64,000 nt of DNA from an uncultured Ruminiclostridium sp. (GTDB lineage: Bacteria; Bacillota; Clostridia; Oscillospirales; Ruminococcaceae), in NCBI GenBank assembly GCA_910588335.1, contig CAJUQV010000003.1, forward strand, positions 81,274 to 145,273, read 5' to 3'. Positions 51,899 to 61,809 of the stretch are shown in pieces; the stretch's first letter is position 1; each line of letters opens with the position of its first letter. A program made the position numbers and the translations under genes. Below the pieces are notes generated by a model. It saw only the letters and a list, made by a program, of their open reading frames with translations, was not told the DNA's origin and searched no databases.

Positions 51899-52076
51899 TA
51901 AGGCAATACCGCACAAAGATTGTCGTGCAGATGCGCAGTCAGCTTTTTTGTCAAATTGTCCGAAACGACGCGGGAATACCGGCCTATTTCAAGGAGTTTT
52001 GGGCAAAAATGACGGAAAAGATACAAGCGTATGCGCGGCAAAGCGCGCAGCGCGGTCTTTGCGCGGTGTTGCCTTA
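51899..52076. mobile_element. Family A MITE, copy 2 (178 bp)
   Basis: Same length and ends as the copy at 6121; about 16 differences by eye. TA on both sides. It appears to sit within an arm of a family C hairpin (CAATCTTTAATCAATTTATAGACT before, TAAATAAAAG after). Confidence 0.82.
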
Positions 52077-52087
52077 AATAAAAGAAA

Positions 52088-52116
52088 TACCGTTCGGATA
52101 TATACCCCGAACGGTA
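52088..52116. terminator. Intrinsic terminator-like hairpin
   Basis: Stem TACCGTTCGG/CCGAACGGTA with a 9-base loop, then AAAAACTTTTTT. It may end the repressor-polymerase-YolD transcript. Confidence 0.6.
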
Positions 52117-52176
52117 AAAACTTTTTTACTATCCCCTCTATGGGGAGGAGAGATATTCACAGCGATTACACTTTAA

Positions 52177-52230
52177 TACTAATTCCCGATCAAAGTATAG
52201 ACAAATTTTGTTGCCGATCGGGAATTAGTA
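52177..52230. repeat. Family C repeat, single hairpin copy
   Basis: TACTAATTCCCGATC pairs with GATCGGGAATTAGTA (perfect arms) around a 24-base loop. Confidence 0.8.
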
Positions 52231-52233
52231 TAA

Positions 52234-52326
52234 TACCGATCTTTAATCAAGTGCCAGACTTGATTAAAGATTGTGCTATAAGCACTTGTTAACCGATAAA
52301 AACACTTTCAAACTTTACAATCAGTA
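52234..52326. repeat. Family C repeat, bipartite and degenerate
   Basis: TACCGATCTTTAATCAAG pairs with CTTGATTAAAGATT, then a second weak hairpin ending CAGTA. It abuts the copy at 52177-52230, forming a tandem pair. Confidence 0.65.
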
Positions 52327-52339
52327 AATAGAGTTACAA

Positions 52340-54352
52340 TTACCCCACGCCGTAAATCTTATCCGCTTCAACCACCAGTCCCGGTTCCATCGCTCCGGGA
52401 ATCTGATTTGAGCCATCGGTGAAAATAATCAGAACATTGTCCCATGATTCGTCAAAGGTATAGGAATAAAGTCCGTCTTCACCAAGCTCACAGGGAACGC
52501 CGGGCCACGGGGCTGCCTGTTTTACCGTACCGGTGCTCTCGTCATAAACATAGGCGCTGATTGTGTCCTTCCAGTCGTCGGGCTTACGGAAATATACCGT
52601 TGTGCCCGATTCAACGCTGCGCTTGCCCTGAACGGTAAAGTAAAAACTCATGACGGATAGAACATTGCCGCTTCCGTCCTCCGATTTGAGTGTCAGCTTT
52701 AAGGGCTTTCCGTTTTCGGCACCGCTTCCTATTTCCAGCTTGTCGCCGTCGCTGAAGGGCTTATACTCGCCGCCGTCTACGGAAAAGAATGTCTTTCCCG
52801 CGTTTTCCGCTCTTAAGGTAACGGTCACGGGCTCGTTTTCGGTAAGAATAAAGCCATCGGTATCCACACACATTGCTCCCAAACGATCCTTTTCAACATA
52901 CCCCTCGTTATAAAGAACAACCGCGCTTTCGGCAAAGACAAGCCCGCTCAGGACTCCGTTTTCAACGGTAAATTCCGTTTCGCCACTTATCCTGTCCACA
53001 TATTTTCCGTCGGGAAGGGAAACGGCGTTGCTGAGCGTATAGCTGTATCTTCCGCCGTTTACGATCACAAGTCCCTTTGAGCCGCGTTCGATAAGGAGAA
53101 CGCTTTCCTCCTCATCGGCGTTAAAAAGCTTTTCCGTTTCCCCCTTCATGGCGGTTCTGAAACGGTTTACTTCCGTCACGGTATCGTCCTTATAGAAGGG
53201 ATTGCCCATAGCGCCTATATGATTCATGGTGCCCCACATATTGCCCGACGTATTGCCGTAGGGTCTGTCAAAAAACAAAGGGGTTCCCTTCTCTCTTGCG
53301 GCAATTACAGCCCAGCCCAATATTACCTGCTTATCGGAAAGGGAGCCGGACGTGCCGTCGTTGCAGTAATTATCGTGAGATTCTACCCATGTGACCGCAG
53401 TGGGATCCTCCGTATTGATTTTAAGGTCGGTAAGGGAGGCGGCGTTTAACTTTCGGGAAGTTACGGCGTTTCTTACCGCCTCGCCGTATGCGCTGGCTGT
53501 GGTTCCGCCCACCGCTTTCTGGTATTCCTCAATCTTTTCCCCGTCTCCCTGAAGCACTTCCCCGTAGTTGAAAATACGGTTGGCTTCGTTTATCTCGGTG
53601 GTTACCCTTTCCCAGAAATTGTTTTTTTCTGAATTGGGGTCGGTAGGGTCGGTGGGAAGACCTATGTGCTTTGCGGTATCGTACCTGAAGCCGTCGACGC
53701 CGCAGGCTATGCAATCGTTCAGATATTTTATGAAATAATCCTGAAAATCCTTGTTTTCGGTATTTACGTCGGGGAGACCTCCCATCTGGCCAGTGGTACA
53801 TTCAAGGCGGTCGGACCAGTTAACGATTTCATTTTTTCCGTTGGCGTGATAAAGCTTATCCAGCCCGCCTACCGCGTCGATAAGTCCCTGACCCACGCTT
53901 TCAAGATCGGGGGTGGTATGATTCGGTACCACGTCCACTATCACCTTTATGCCATATCTGTGCGCTTCTTCGCACATTGCGGCAAACTCTTCCCTCGTGC
54001 CCAACTGATAGTTACCGATAGTCCAGTCGGTGGGCTGATAGTGATAATACCACTTTCCCTCACCGTTAAGCTGCATTCCGCCGTTTCCTCCGACCACACA
54101 CTCGTTTGCGGGAGAGGTCTGAATAGCCGTAAAGCCGGCGTAGGCTATGTCACGCATACTTTCTTTTATGGTATTGAAGGATTGGCACCACGCGTGAAAA
54201 ATAACGCCGTCCGTGATTTCCGAGACCGCTTTTCCGTCCGCGCCTTCGTTATTACCGTTTCCTACCGAGCATGCCGACGAGAAGAGAGCTATTATAAGCG
54301 CCGTCGTCAAAGCCGCTGCCGAGTTGAAGAATTTTTTCATTGAGCTTTTCAT
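52340..54352 (-). CDS. Alpha-amylase (GH13) lipoprotein with starch-binding domain
   Basis: 670 residues. Signal peptide with a lipobox-like SSAC (Cys28). GH13 barrel about 45-400: DVVPNHT, GFRYDTAKH (Asp225 nucleophile), NYGEVLQGD (Glu265 acid/base) and WVESHDNY (Asp327). Beta domains follow; the last 75 residues (TTVYFRKPDDWKDTISAYVY...) resemble CBM26-type starch-binding modules. Start chosen at 54352, where GGAGG precedes ATG; a longer frame starts 45 bases earlier. It should cut starch at the cell surface. It diverges from the ECF sigma gene at 54585. Confidence 0.9.
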   Translation of the reverse strand: MKSSMKKFFNSAAALTTALIIALFSSACSVGNGNNEGADGKAVSEITDGVIFHAWCQSFNTIKESMRDIAYAGFTAIQTSPANECVVGGNGGMQLNGEGKWYYHYQPTDWTIGNYQLGTREEFAAMCEEAHRYGIKVIVDVVPNHTTPDLESVGQGLIDAVGGLDKLYHANGKNEIVNWSDRLECTTGQMGGLPDVNTENKDFQDYFIKYLNDCIACGVDGFRYDTAKHIGLPTDPTDPNSEKNNFWERVTTEINEANRIFNYGEVLQGDGEKIEEYQKAVGGTTASAYGEAVRNAVTSRKLNAASLTDLKINTEDPTAVTWVESHDNYCNDGTSGSLSDKQVILGWAVIAAREKGTPLFFDRPYGNTSGNMWGTMNHIGAMGNPFYKDDTVTEVNRFRTAMKGETEKLFNADEEESVLLIERGSKGLVIVNGGRYSYTLSNAVSLPDGKYVDRISGETEFTVENGVLSGLVFAESAVVLYNEGYVEKDRLGAMCVDTDGFILTENEPVTVTLRAENAGKTFFSVDGGEYKPFSDGDKLEIGSGAENGKPLKLTLKSEDGSGNVLSVMSFYFTVQGKRSVESGTTVYFRKPDDWKDTISAYVYDESTGTVKQAAPWPGVPCELGEDGLYSYTFDESWDNVLIIFTDGSNQIPGAMEPGLVVEADKIYGVG

Positions 54353-54501
54353 GATGTCCTCCGTTTTATTGATGACAAGCCGTGAATCTGTCTGCATAGA
54401 AATAGTGCGTGTATTATCAATGGATCCTATAATATATTATACTTGTTTTAAAAAATTTTTCAATATATAAATGCCATCCGGAAAAAATTTTTTAAAAATC
54501 C

Positions 54502-54529
54502 GAAACCTTAACGCCTTAAAAAGCGATAT
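54502..54529 (+). promoter_or_regulatory. Possible ECF-type promoter of the sigma/anti-sigma pair
   Basis: GAAACC (54502-54507), 16 bases, CGATAT (54524-54529). Resembles the GAAAC...CG pattern of ECF promoters, but this is a weak match. Confidence 0.4.
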
Positions 54530-54584
54530 ATAGGGTGAGAGACAAAAATCTCATATCAAAAATTCCGGAATGAAAGGAACTGTT

Positions 54585-55154
54585 ATGAACAGCATTGAGG
54601 ACAAGGACATTGTGGAAATGTTTTTGGCGCGAAACGAGAACGCCATTGCCGAAAGCAGAAAAAAATACGGCGCGAAGCTCCAAAGGATATCATATAACAT
54701 AACCGCCGACCGCTCCGCCGCCGAAGAGGTGGAAAACGACACTTATTTTACGGCATGGAAAAGTATCCCACCAAAGGAGCCGTATACTTATTTTTATGCT
54801 TTTCTGGCGAGAATAACGCGGAATATTTCACTGAGCATTTGCCGCAGCAGAAGCAGGCTGAAAAGAAACGCCCATATTGTTGAGCTGTCAGAGGAAATGG
54901 AGCAGTGTATTCCATCGGACGAGAATATAGCGGACAAGCTGGACGGCGATATTTTAGCCGAAAAGATAAGCGGATTTCTGATGACGAAATCCGAAGAGAA
55001 ACGCGGAATTTTTATGCGCCGCTATTGGTTTTTGGACTCGATGGAAAGCATATCCAAGCGCTTCGGTCTTAAGGAGAGCAATGTAAAAACCGTATTGTTC
55101 AGGCTCAGAAACGAGCTGAAAGAGTATCTTGAAAGAGAGGGTTACAATTTATGA
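54585..55154 (+). CDS. ECF-type RNA polymerase sigma factor
   Basis: 189 residues. Region 2 is at about 10-80 (YGAKLQRISYNITADRSAAEEVENDTYFTAWKSIPP) and region 4 at about 130-180 (SMESISKRFGLKESNVKTVLFRLRNEL). Start at 54585, where AAAGGA precedes ATG. Coupled by a 4-base overlap to the next gene, its likely membrane regulator. It diverges from the amylase gene, but no link can be shown. Confidence 0.88.
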   Translation: MNSIEDKDIVEMFLARNENAIAESRKKYGAKLQRISYNITADRSAAEEVENDTYFTAWKSIPPKEPYTYFYAFLARITRNISLSICRSRSRLKRNAHIVELSEEMEQCIPSDENIADKLDGDILAEKISGFLMTKSEEKRGIFMRRYWFLDSMESISKRFGLKESNVKTVLFRLRNELKEYLEREGYNL

Positions 55155-56395
55155 GTTTAAACGGAGATAAAATGTTAGAGAAAATGTCCGATGTGGATGA
55201 AAGTCTGATAGTTGGAACGGACGAAGCCGGAAGGACAAAAAAGCTTTTTCTTAAAGCCGGAATAATTACCGCGGCAGCCGCTGCGGCTGTTGCGGTTGGT
55301 CTTAACCTTATACCGCGTCAGATTGATTCAGGTCTTCCGGAGCTGCCTAAAATAGCCGTGTCGGAAAATATATTGCCCGGCGGAATGGGCTTCGAGGGTT
55401 TAAGCGCCTCTCTTGTGGAAAAGGAAAAGACCAATCTTTTGGGTCAGAATTTTAAAATAAGGGAAATGCCCGTATATAAAACATATTCCGCCGATCCCGA
55501 CGTTGATAAAATAAAGACAAGATTCAAGGAGCTTACGGATTATTTTAATCTAGACTATGACGATCTTGAAATAATGGAAGATATTACCGACGAGGAGTCC
55601 CTCAGGGCGCAGTTTGAAGAAAACGGAGTTCCAGAGGAGGAGATAGAACGCATGCTGAAAATTTCGCGTATAAACACGCATATTTCATCGTATCTGCGTG
55701 ATGATGATCGCAAGTCGCTTATTTCAATAAGCATAAATGCCGTAATGGGAATTGATATATCCTTTTACGTACCCGAAAACGATGATGAAAAATATTTCGG
55801 CACCGTGCTTCCTTCTGAATATCGTTTCGGTGACGATTCCACGCCGGAAGAGCTTGAGGCGGCGGGAAGGTATCTTCTTGACAAATACGCCGATATTATT
55901 GATATGAAAAATCCCGAAGTACTTTCCGATCCCGATTATGACGGTTATGTAACATTCTACGAAAGAGGGGAAAACGACGCGGAGAGTATCGCCAACCAGA
56001 GCATAAAAACCGTAAGCTTCGGCGGAAATAACAATAAGGTCGATATTATAAGAATAAACGACGGTTATAAATGCTGTGAAAAAATAGCGGACTATCCGAT
56101 TATTACGGTGGATAAGGCAGCGGAACTTCTCCAAAGCGGAAATTATCTGACGTCGGTTCCCTACGATTTAAAGGGAGATGAGGAGATCGGATTTGTCGAG
56201 CTGATTTACAGGTTCGGAATAGGATATGAGACGGCAATGCCTTTTTACCGGTTTCTTGTGCTTATTCCGGAGGAAGAATTTCAGAGGGACGAGAGAATTT
56301 ACGGAGGGTATTATGTGCCTGCCGTAAGGGAGGAGTACTTGGAGAATATGCCGCAGCCCGCGATATCGTTTAACGGAGGACTTATAAAAAAATAA
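55151..56395 (+). CDS. Putative anti-sigma factor or membrane sensor, single-pass
   Basis: 414 residues. A cytoplasmic N-terminus (1-30), one Ala-rich membrane helix (about 31-54), and a large outer domain (about 60-414) with repeated acidic stretches. No zf-HC2 cysteines are present. I do not recognise a family. Translational overlap with the sigma gene is the main evidence for an anti-sigma role; that role is inference. Confidence 0.6.
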   Translation: MSLNGDKMLEKMSDVDESLIVGTDEAGRTKKLFLKAGIITAAAAAAVAVGLNLIPRQIDSGLPELPKIAVSENILPGGMGFEGLSASLVEKEKTNLLGQNFKIREMPVYKTYSADPDVDKIKTRFKELTDYFNLDYDDLEIMEDITDEESLRAQFEENGVPEEEIERMLKISRINTHISSYLRDDDRKSLISISINAVMGIDISFYVPENDDEKYFGTVLPSEYRFGDDSTPEELEAAGRYLLDKYADIIDMKNPEVLSDPDYDGYVTFYERGENDAESIANQSIKTVSFGGNNNKVDIIRINDGYKCCEKIADYPIITVDKAAELLQSGNYLTSVPYDLKGDEEIGFVELIYRFGIGYETAMPFYRFLVLIPEEEFQRDERIYGGYYVPAVREEYLENMPQPAISFNGGLIKK

Positions 56396-56705
56396 AATTC
56401 GGGGGTAATCTCCATTTTTCATTACAAAAGGCTTATTATAAATATGTAATATTGCGCGTTATATTATTATACTATCTTTTTTGTATAACGTAATAAATTT
56501 ATTCTTTTTTTGTTAATGTTGATAACCTTTTAAAATAAACGCATTTATAAAAATAAAACAAAGGGATTGCCCGAGGTAAGGCTTCATAAAGAAGTTAAAG
56601 ACAAGGCAGGCCACAACGGTCTGTCTTGCCTTTTATTCTATACAGTGTAACCCACTATGACGCTTTCGGGGAAAGTGCCCGTGGGAGAGAGCGATAAATT
56701 GGAAT
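56396..56705. terminator. Intergenic stretch with an intrinsic terminator
   Basis: 310 bases without a gene. A hairpin with arms CAAGGCAGGCC and GGTCTGTCTTG (56602-56628, including G-T pairs) is followed by CCTTTTATTC, in position to end the sigma operon transcript. The rest is AT-rich without features. Confidence 0.6.
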
Positions 56706-57164
56706 TTATAAAATAAAATGTTTCTTCATTAGTGCATACAAGGTTTGTTTATCATCATCAAGTAATAGAACCTCTTTTTTTAGAGCATAGTGATGAGCAA
56801 ACTCGGTATCTATGTATGAGTGATTGTTAATTAATATTGCATTTTTATATCGTGGTCTCACATGCAAATGCAAATGAGGATTTGGTGTTGCTTCTTTGTA
56901 AAAGTTATTCAATAAACAACTCCAATTACTTAATTCAGCTCCTAATATGTCCTTATAGATATATTCTAATCTATCTATAATTGTTTTTAATTCAATCCAT
57001 TCAGAAATATCCAGTTCTGAAAGACTTCCACAATGCCTATTCAACACCAAAATACATCTACCTACATAATCCTGTACATCTGCTAAATAAACAGACCAAT
57101 GTAATGATTTATGCAGTAGCCATTCGTATTCTTTATAATCACACCATTCGCACATACTTATCAT
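56706..57164 (-). CDS. HIT-family protein
   Basis: 152 residues. The histidine triad is seen as NPHLHLHVRPRY, with His97, His99 and His101. HIT proteins hydrolyse nucleotide conjugates such as adenylates. The N-terminus has CEWCDYKEYEW, two cysteines that might bind metal. GGAGGTG precedes the ATG. The gene is AT-rich compared with its surroundings, which suggests recent transfer. Confidence 0.75.
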   Translation of the reverse strand: MISMCEWCDYKEYEWLLHKSLHWSVYLADVQDYVGRCILVLNRHCGSLSELDISEWIELKTIIDRLEYIYKDILGAELSNWSCLLNNFYKEATPNPHLHLHVRPRYKNAILINNHSYIDTEFAHHYALKKEVLLLDDDKQTLYALMKKHFIL

Positions 57165-57294
57165 TTACACCTCCAAATTGCAATTTGTTGATGAGTTCAT
57201 TATAAAGCACCACCCGCTGAAAAGCAACTTCTTTCCAGCGGGTGGTGGCTTCTTTACGGGAGTTGCCCCGAAGGCAGTCCCTTTGTTTTGCAAA

Positions 57295-57819
57295 TTAATC
57301 CTTACTCGGTTCCAATATAGCGTAATTACCATCGTCGCGCTTGTAAACTACGTTGATTTCACCCGTGTCGCCGTTCTTGAACATAAAGAAATTATGATCC
57401 AGCATGTTCATTTGTAAAATAGCCTCCTCTTCATTCATAGGGCGAAGGGTAAACTTTTTGCGCTTTACTATTTCGTAGCGACTCTGTTCCTCTATCGTCT
57501 CGCTCTCCTGAACGTCAAAAGCGTTGGCTTTGAGTCTTTTTTCAACTTTAGTTTTGTTCTTTCTTATCTGACGGATTATTTTATCAACGCAGGCGTCGAG
57601 AGCGTCGTTCTTGTCTTTGGCTCTTTGCTCCGCGCGGAAGATCAAATTTTCGTATTTAACGGTAAGCTCGATTATAATATCGTCTTTGAGAGTAGATACC
57701 GTGAGCTTTGCGTCGGCTTCGTCGCCGAAAAAGCGGTCAAGCTTTGTCAGCTTCTTGTCGGCGTACTCGTTAAATGTCTGAGGAACCTGCATTTTCTTAG
57801 CTGTAATTTGTAATTTCAT
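57295..57819 (-). CDS. hpf: Ribosome hibernation-promoting factor, long form
   Basis: 174 residues, the long type. The N-terminal ribosome-binding domain (about 1-100) and the C-terminal dimerisation domain (about 115-174, with RKKFTLRPMNEEEAILQMNMLDHNFFMFKNGDTGEINVVYKRDDGNYAIL) are both complete. It pairs 70S ribosomes into 100S in stationary phase. The promoter TTGCAT-17-TATAAT is at 57888-57916. Confidence 0.94.
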   Translation of the reverse strand: MKLQITAKKMQVPQTFNEYADKKLTKLDRFFGDEADAKLTVSTLKDDIIIELTVKYENLIFRAEQRAKDKNDALDACVDKIIRQIRKNKTKVEKRLKANAFDVQESETIEEQSRYEIVKRKKFTLRPMNEEEAILQMNMLDHNFFMFKNGDTGEINVVYKRDDGNYAILEPSKD

Positions 57820-57887
57820 AACCTTTCCTCCTTTAAAGTGAGAACATAAGTAAAATATATTTGCAGTAGAGTTGTCCTCTTGTACAT

Positions 57888-57916
57888 ATTATAGCATAAT
57901 TTTAAAAAAAATGCAA
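57888..57916 (-). promoter_or_regulatory. Sigma-A promoter of hpf
   Basis: On the minus strand TTGCAT (57911-57916), 17 bases, TATAAT (57888-57893); leader about 60 bases. Confidence 0.72.
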
Positions 57917-58081
57917 TGCTTTTGCGCAAAATTAACAAAAAATAAAAGGGGTAAATTTCGCCCGCATACAGAGGAGGGAAGCGAAAAGGATTTTATGGCG
58001 AAATTTATAATTCATCTATACTGAGTTTAAAAAGCAAAAAGAGACTGCCGCAAAACGCCAGTCTCGAAAAAAATAAATACA

Positions 58082-59362
58082 TCAGCTCTTTAAAGCTTTT
58101 TTACCGATATCCTTACGAAAATGCGCCTTTTCAAAGGAAATTTCCCCAACTGCCGAATATGCGTTATCAAGCGCATTTTTTAAGCTGTCGGCAGTGGAAA
58201 CTACTCCTAAAACTCTTCCTCCGGATGTGAGGAATTTTCCGTCTTCAAGCTTTGTTCCCGCGTGATATACAAAAGCGTCCTTATTTTCCCGCTGTCCTTC
58301 TTTGTTAAGTCCGCTTATTTCTTTTCCCATGTCGTATTTTTCGGGATAACCGCCGCTTGCCATAACCACGCAGGCGCAGGACTTATCGCTCCACTTTACG
58401 TCAAGCGAATCAAGCTTTTCTTCCCATATCGCTTCCATAATATCCACAAGATCGGTTTCCAGCAAAGGAAGTACCACCTGTGCTTCCGGGTCGCCAAAAC
58501 GGCAGTTATATTCGATCACCTTGGCGCCGTTTGGGGTGAGCATTAAACCGAAGTATAGACATCCTTTAAATGGTCTGCCCTCTTTTTCCATTGCCCTTAC
58601 GGTAGGGAAGAAAATTTTCTCCATACACTCCGCCTGTTTTTCGGCGGTATAAAGGGGATTAGGAGCAATGGTGCCCATGCCTCCCGTGTTTAGCCCTTTG
58701 TCGTCATCTAAAGCGCGCTTGTGATCCATGGAGCTAATCATAGGTTTTACTGTTTTTCCGTCGGTAAAAGCCAGGACGGTTACTTCGGGGCCGGTCAAAT
58801 ATTCCTCGATAACTATCTCGCTTCCGCTTTTTCCGAATTTTCCGTCAAGGAGCATTGATTTTACCGCGTTTTCCGCCTGTTCAAGGTTTTCCGCTATGAT
58901 AACGCCCTTGCCCAACGCCAAGCCGTCGCACTTTATAACGGCGGGGAAGCTGTTTTTTTCTTTTATATAGGCAATAGCTTTTTCCGCATCGGTAAAGGTT
59001 TCGTATTCGGCGGTGGGGATTCCGTATTTTTTCATAAGCGCTTTGGAGAATACCTTGCTTCCCTCCAGAATAGCGGCATTGGCTTTGGGACCAAAGGTTT
59101 TGAAGCCCGCTTCGTTTAACTTGTCCACCATTCCCATTACCAGAGGATCGTCGGGAGCCACAAATACATAGTCGGGTTTAAGCTTTTCGGCAAGCTCAAG
59201 GATTCCGTCAATATCCGTCGCCTTTACGGGAAAGCATTCGGCAAGAGCGGATATGCCGCCGTTTCCGGGAGCGGCGTAAAGCTTATCGACTTTTTTTGAA
59301 TGGCTTAAGGCGGTTATTATGGCGTGTTCGCGTCCGCCGCCGCCTACCGTTAAAATTTTCAT
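58082..59362 (-). CDS. purD: Phosphoribosylamine--glycine ligase
   Basis: 426 residues. N-terminal VGGGGREHAI, then an ATP-grasp domain with KCDGLALGKGVIIAEN (near 140) and LYFGLMLTPNGAKVIEYNCRFGDPEAQ (near 275-300), the signature of GARS. It makes GAR, the second step of purine synthesis. It is last of the minus-strand purine-related group. Confidence 0.96.
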   Translation of the reverse strand: MKILTVGGGGREHAIITALSHSKKVDKLYAAPGNGGISALAECFPVKATDIDGILELAEKLKPDYVFVAPDDPLVMGMVDKLNEAGFKTFGPKANAAILEGSKVFSKALMKKYGIPTAEYETFTDAEKAIAYIKEKNSFPAVIKCDGLALGKGVIIAENLEQAENAVKSMLLDGKFGKSGSEIVIEEYLTGPEVTVLAFTDGKTVKPMISSMDHKRALDDDKGLNTGGMGTIAPNPLYTAEKQAECMEKIFFPTVRAMEKEGRPFKGCLYFGLMLTPNGAKVIEYNCRFGDPEAQVVLPLLETDLVDIMEAIWEEKLDSLDVKWSDKSCACVVMASGGYPEKYDMGKEISGLNKEGQRENKDAFVYHAGTKLEDGKFLTSGGRVLGVVSTADSLKNALDNAYSAVGEISFEKAHFRKDIGKKALKS

Positions 59363-59389
59363 TTTTTGTTTGTTCCTTTTAAAAATTTT

Positions 59390-60154
59390 TTAAGACTTGT
59401 TTTTAACCGCTTTTATAATAAGAAAGTTCGGTTTTATGTATTCCTTGACTATCGAGGGAAGCTTTTCCAGCGCCCAAGGCTTTGGCAAAGGCTCTTTTAC
59501 ATCGGTTATGATAAATCCGCTTTGTGCTACTGAAGTAAGTATTTCCCCCATGGGGCGGTGATATTTTGTAACCTCCTCGCCGAGCCAGTGTACTTTTCTT
59601 AACCCGCTTCGGTTATAGTCGGAAAAAGTGTAGGAAATCTTGTTTCCGTTTTCATCCAGGTTAAAGTGCCCCATATCCTCGTCTATCGGCGCGGTCATAA
59701 TCGGGTGTTCCTGTGAGTATAAAAGAACACCGCAATCGTTTAGGAGATTAAAAATATCCTCCGTCAGCTTTTTAAAATTTTCGGCGTAATGAAAGGCGAG
59801 GGAGCTGTAAACAAGGTCGAATTTCATATTAAGGGAAGAGATTTCCGACATATCCATTCGCCTGTACTCAATATTGGGGTGGGAGGATTCTTTTTTTGCC
59901 ACCGCGAGCATTTTTTCGGAAATGTCAATTCCTACGGCTTTATTTGCGCCTCTTTTAATAAAATCCAAACAATTGTAACCATATCCGCAGCCTATATCAA
60001 GAACGCTCTTGTCTTTCAGATCCGGAAGCATTTCTTCCATCGCCGGCTGTTCGAGAAGATTGTTATAACAAGTGTCACGTCTTCTCAGATTACGATAGCC
60101 GTTAAAAAAATTCTCGTTGTCAAAAATATTCTGCCTCACTTTGGTTCCTTTCAT
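59390..60154 (-). CDS. Class I SAM-dependent methyltransferase
   Basis: 254 residues. AdoMet motif VLDIGCGYGYNCLDFI (about 50-65), GIDISEKML (near 74), and LVYSSLAFHYAENFKKL (post-I). Substrate unknown. Located between hemerythrin and purD on the minus strand. Confidence 0.88.
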   Translation of the reverse strand: MKGTKVRQNIFDNENFFNGYRNLRRRDTCYNNLLEQPAMEEMLPDLKDKSVLDIGCGYGYNCLDFIKRGANKAVGIDISEKMLAVAKKESSHPNIEYRRMDMSEISSLNMKFDLVYSSLAFHYAENFKKLTEDIFNLLNDCGVLLYSQEHPIMTAPIDEDMGHFNLDENGNKISYTFSDYNRSGLRKVHWLGEEVTKYHRPMGEILTSVAQSGFIITDVKEPLPKPWALEKLPSIVKEYIKPNFLIIKAVKNKS

Positions 60155-60185
60155 TGTTTACAACAAATCAGCGGGTTTTGCATTA

Positions 60186-60584
60186 TTACTTACCCTGTAA
60201 AAATTTACCCAGCTTTTTGTCTTCAAAACGGATATGCGATATAAGTATTCCTATCTGATTGTTCAGTGCCGCAAGGTCGCTTATACTTGCTTCATCGGCG
60301 GGAATTTTTTCCACCACAGAGTTAAGGTCTTTTCTGTACTTGTCATGAAAAGCCTTATGGGGAGTGTATTCCGGATAATCGTTCTTTTGCTGAAGCTGTT
60401 CCTCGTGGGTAAAGTGTATTTTTACGTAGTTGGAAAGAAAAGATCCTGTTTTTTGTACCGAAGAACGCCCCTCGCCTTTGCTGCAGGCGTCCAACAGGTC
60501 GTTTACCGCTTTCAGCAGCTCACGGTGTTCTTTGTCGATAAGCGCGTTGCCCGTTTCAAGGTCTTTTGTCAGTTCGTATCTCAT
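60186..60584 (-). CDS. Bacteriohemerythrin-like protein
   Basis: 132 residues. All seven di-iron ligands of the hemerythrin fold are present: His20, His57, Glu61, His76, His80, His117 and Asp122. Single domain, no fusion. Such proteins bind oxygen or sense it; in an anaerobe it may act as oxygen scavenger. In the minus-strand purine block with gaps of about 30 bases. Confidence 0.9.
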   Translation of the reverse strand: MRYELTKDLETGNALIDKEHRELLKAVNDLLDACSKGEGRSSVQKTGSFLSNYVKIHFTHEEQLQQKNDYPEYTPHKAFHDKYRKDLNSVVEKIPADEASISDLAALNNQIGILISHIRFEDKKLGKFLQGK

Positions 60585-60611
60585 TTCGGTTTGTTCTCCT
60601 TTATGTCTTTA

Positions 60612-61790
60612 TCAGTGGTGGAAAAGTCTTATTCCCGTAAACGCCATTACCATGCCGTATTTGTTGCAGGTTTCTATAACATGGTCGTCGCGTATTGAAC
60701 CGCCCGGCTCGGCAACGTATTGTACGCCGCTTCTGTGCGCTCTTTCAATATTGTCTCCGAATGGGAAGAAAGCGTCCGAACCTAAAGAAACGCCGTTCAT
60801 GGTATCAAGCCACGCTCTTTTTTCCTCCGCAGTAAATATTTCAGGCTTTGTCTTGAAAATATTTTCCCACGCGCCGTCGGCGATAACGTCCATATAGTCC
60901 TCTCCTATATAGTTGTCTATGGCGTTGTCGCGGTCGGGGCGGCGGATATTGTCCACAAACTGTAAATTCATTACTTTGGGTGATTGACGAAGCCACCAGT
61001 TGTCCGCCTTGGTGCCCGCAAGCCTTGTGCAATGGATACGACTCTGCTGTCCCGCGCCGATACCGATAGCCTGACCGCCGCAGGCGTAGGCTACGGAGTT
61101 GGACTGTGTGTATTTTAATGTTATCATGGATATTGCAAGGTCGATTTTCGCACTGTCGGGCAGGTCTTTGTTTTCGGTAACTATATTGCCGAAAAACTCA
61201 TCGTCTATTTTAAGCTCGTTTCTTCCCTGTTCAAAGGTAATGCCGAATATCTGCTTACGCTCGATCTGTTCGGGTATATAATTTTCGTCGATCTGAATGA
61301 CGGCGTAATTGCCCTTTTTCTTTGATTTCAATATTTCCAAAGCTTCGTCGTCGTAGCCGGGGGCGATGATTCCGTCGGAGACCTCTCTTTGAAGCATTTT
61401 CGCGGTGGAGACGTCGCACTTGTCGGAAAGTGCCACAAAATCGCCGTAGCTGCTCATTCTGTCCGCTCCCCTGGCTCTCGCGTAAGCGCAGGCCAGCGGG
61501 GACAGCTCGCCTAAATCGTCCACCCAGTAAATTTTCTTTAAGGTATCGGAGAGGGGAAGTCCTACCGCCGCGCCTGCGGGAGAAACGTGTTTAAATGAGG
61601 TTGCGGCGGGAAGTCCGGTGGCTTTTTTCAGCTCCTTTACAAGCTGCCAGCCGTTAAAGGCGTCCATAAAGTTGATATAGCCCGGTTTTCCGTTAAGGAC
61701 GATTATGGGCAGTTCCTTTCCGTTTTCCAAAAAGATGCGGGAAGGCTTCTGATTGGGATTGCAGCCGTATTTTAATTCAAGTTCGTTCAT
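60612..61790 (-). CDS. AICAR formyltransferase, stand-alone form
   Basis: 392 residues. It carries only the formyltransferase part of PurH: RYGCNPNQKP-type start (KYGCNPNQKP), TSFKHVSPAGAA, the KLEVLxxxxSDAFFPF-type segment GSDAFFPFGDNIERA and the ending GMAMxFTGxRHFxH-like MVMAFTGIRLFHH. The IMP cyclohydrolase domain that normally precedes it is missing. The step from FAICAR to IMP is given by the separate gene 19 bases upstream. Start at 61790, with AAAGGA before it; a frame 18 bases longer exists. Uses 10-formyl-THF. Confidence 0.9.
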   Translation of the reverse strand: MNELELKYGCNPNQKPSRIFLENGKELPIIVLNGKPGYINFMDAFNGWQLVKELKKATGLPAATSFKHVSPAGAAVGLPLSDTLKKIYWVDDLGELSPLACAYARARGADRMSSYGDFVALSDKCDVSTAKMLQREVSDGIIAPGYDDEALEILKSKKKGNYAVIQIDENYIPEQIERKQIFGITFEQGRNELKIDDEFFGNIVTENKDLPDSAKIDLAISMITLKYTQSNSVAYACGGQAIGIGAGQQSRIHCTRLAGTKADNWWLRQSPKVMNLQFVDNIRRPDRDNAIDNYIGEDYMDVIADGAWENIFKTKPEIFTAEEKRAWLDTMNGVSLGSDAFFPFGDNIERAHRSGVQYVAEPGGSIRDDHVIETCNKYGMVMAFTGIRLFHH

Positions 61791-61809
61791 TTTGTTTTTT
61801 CCTTTCATT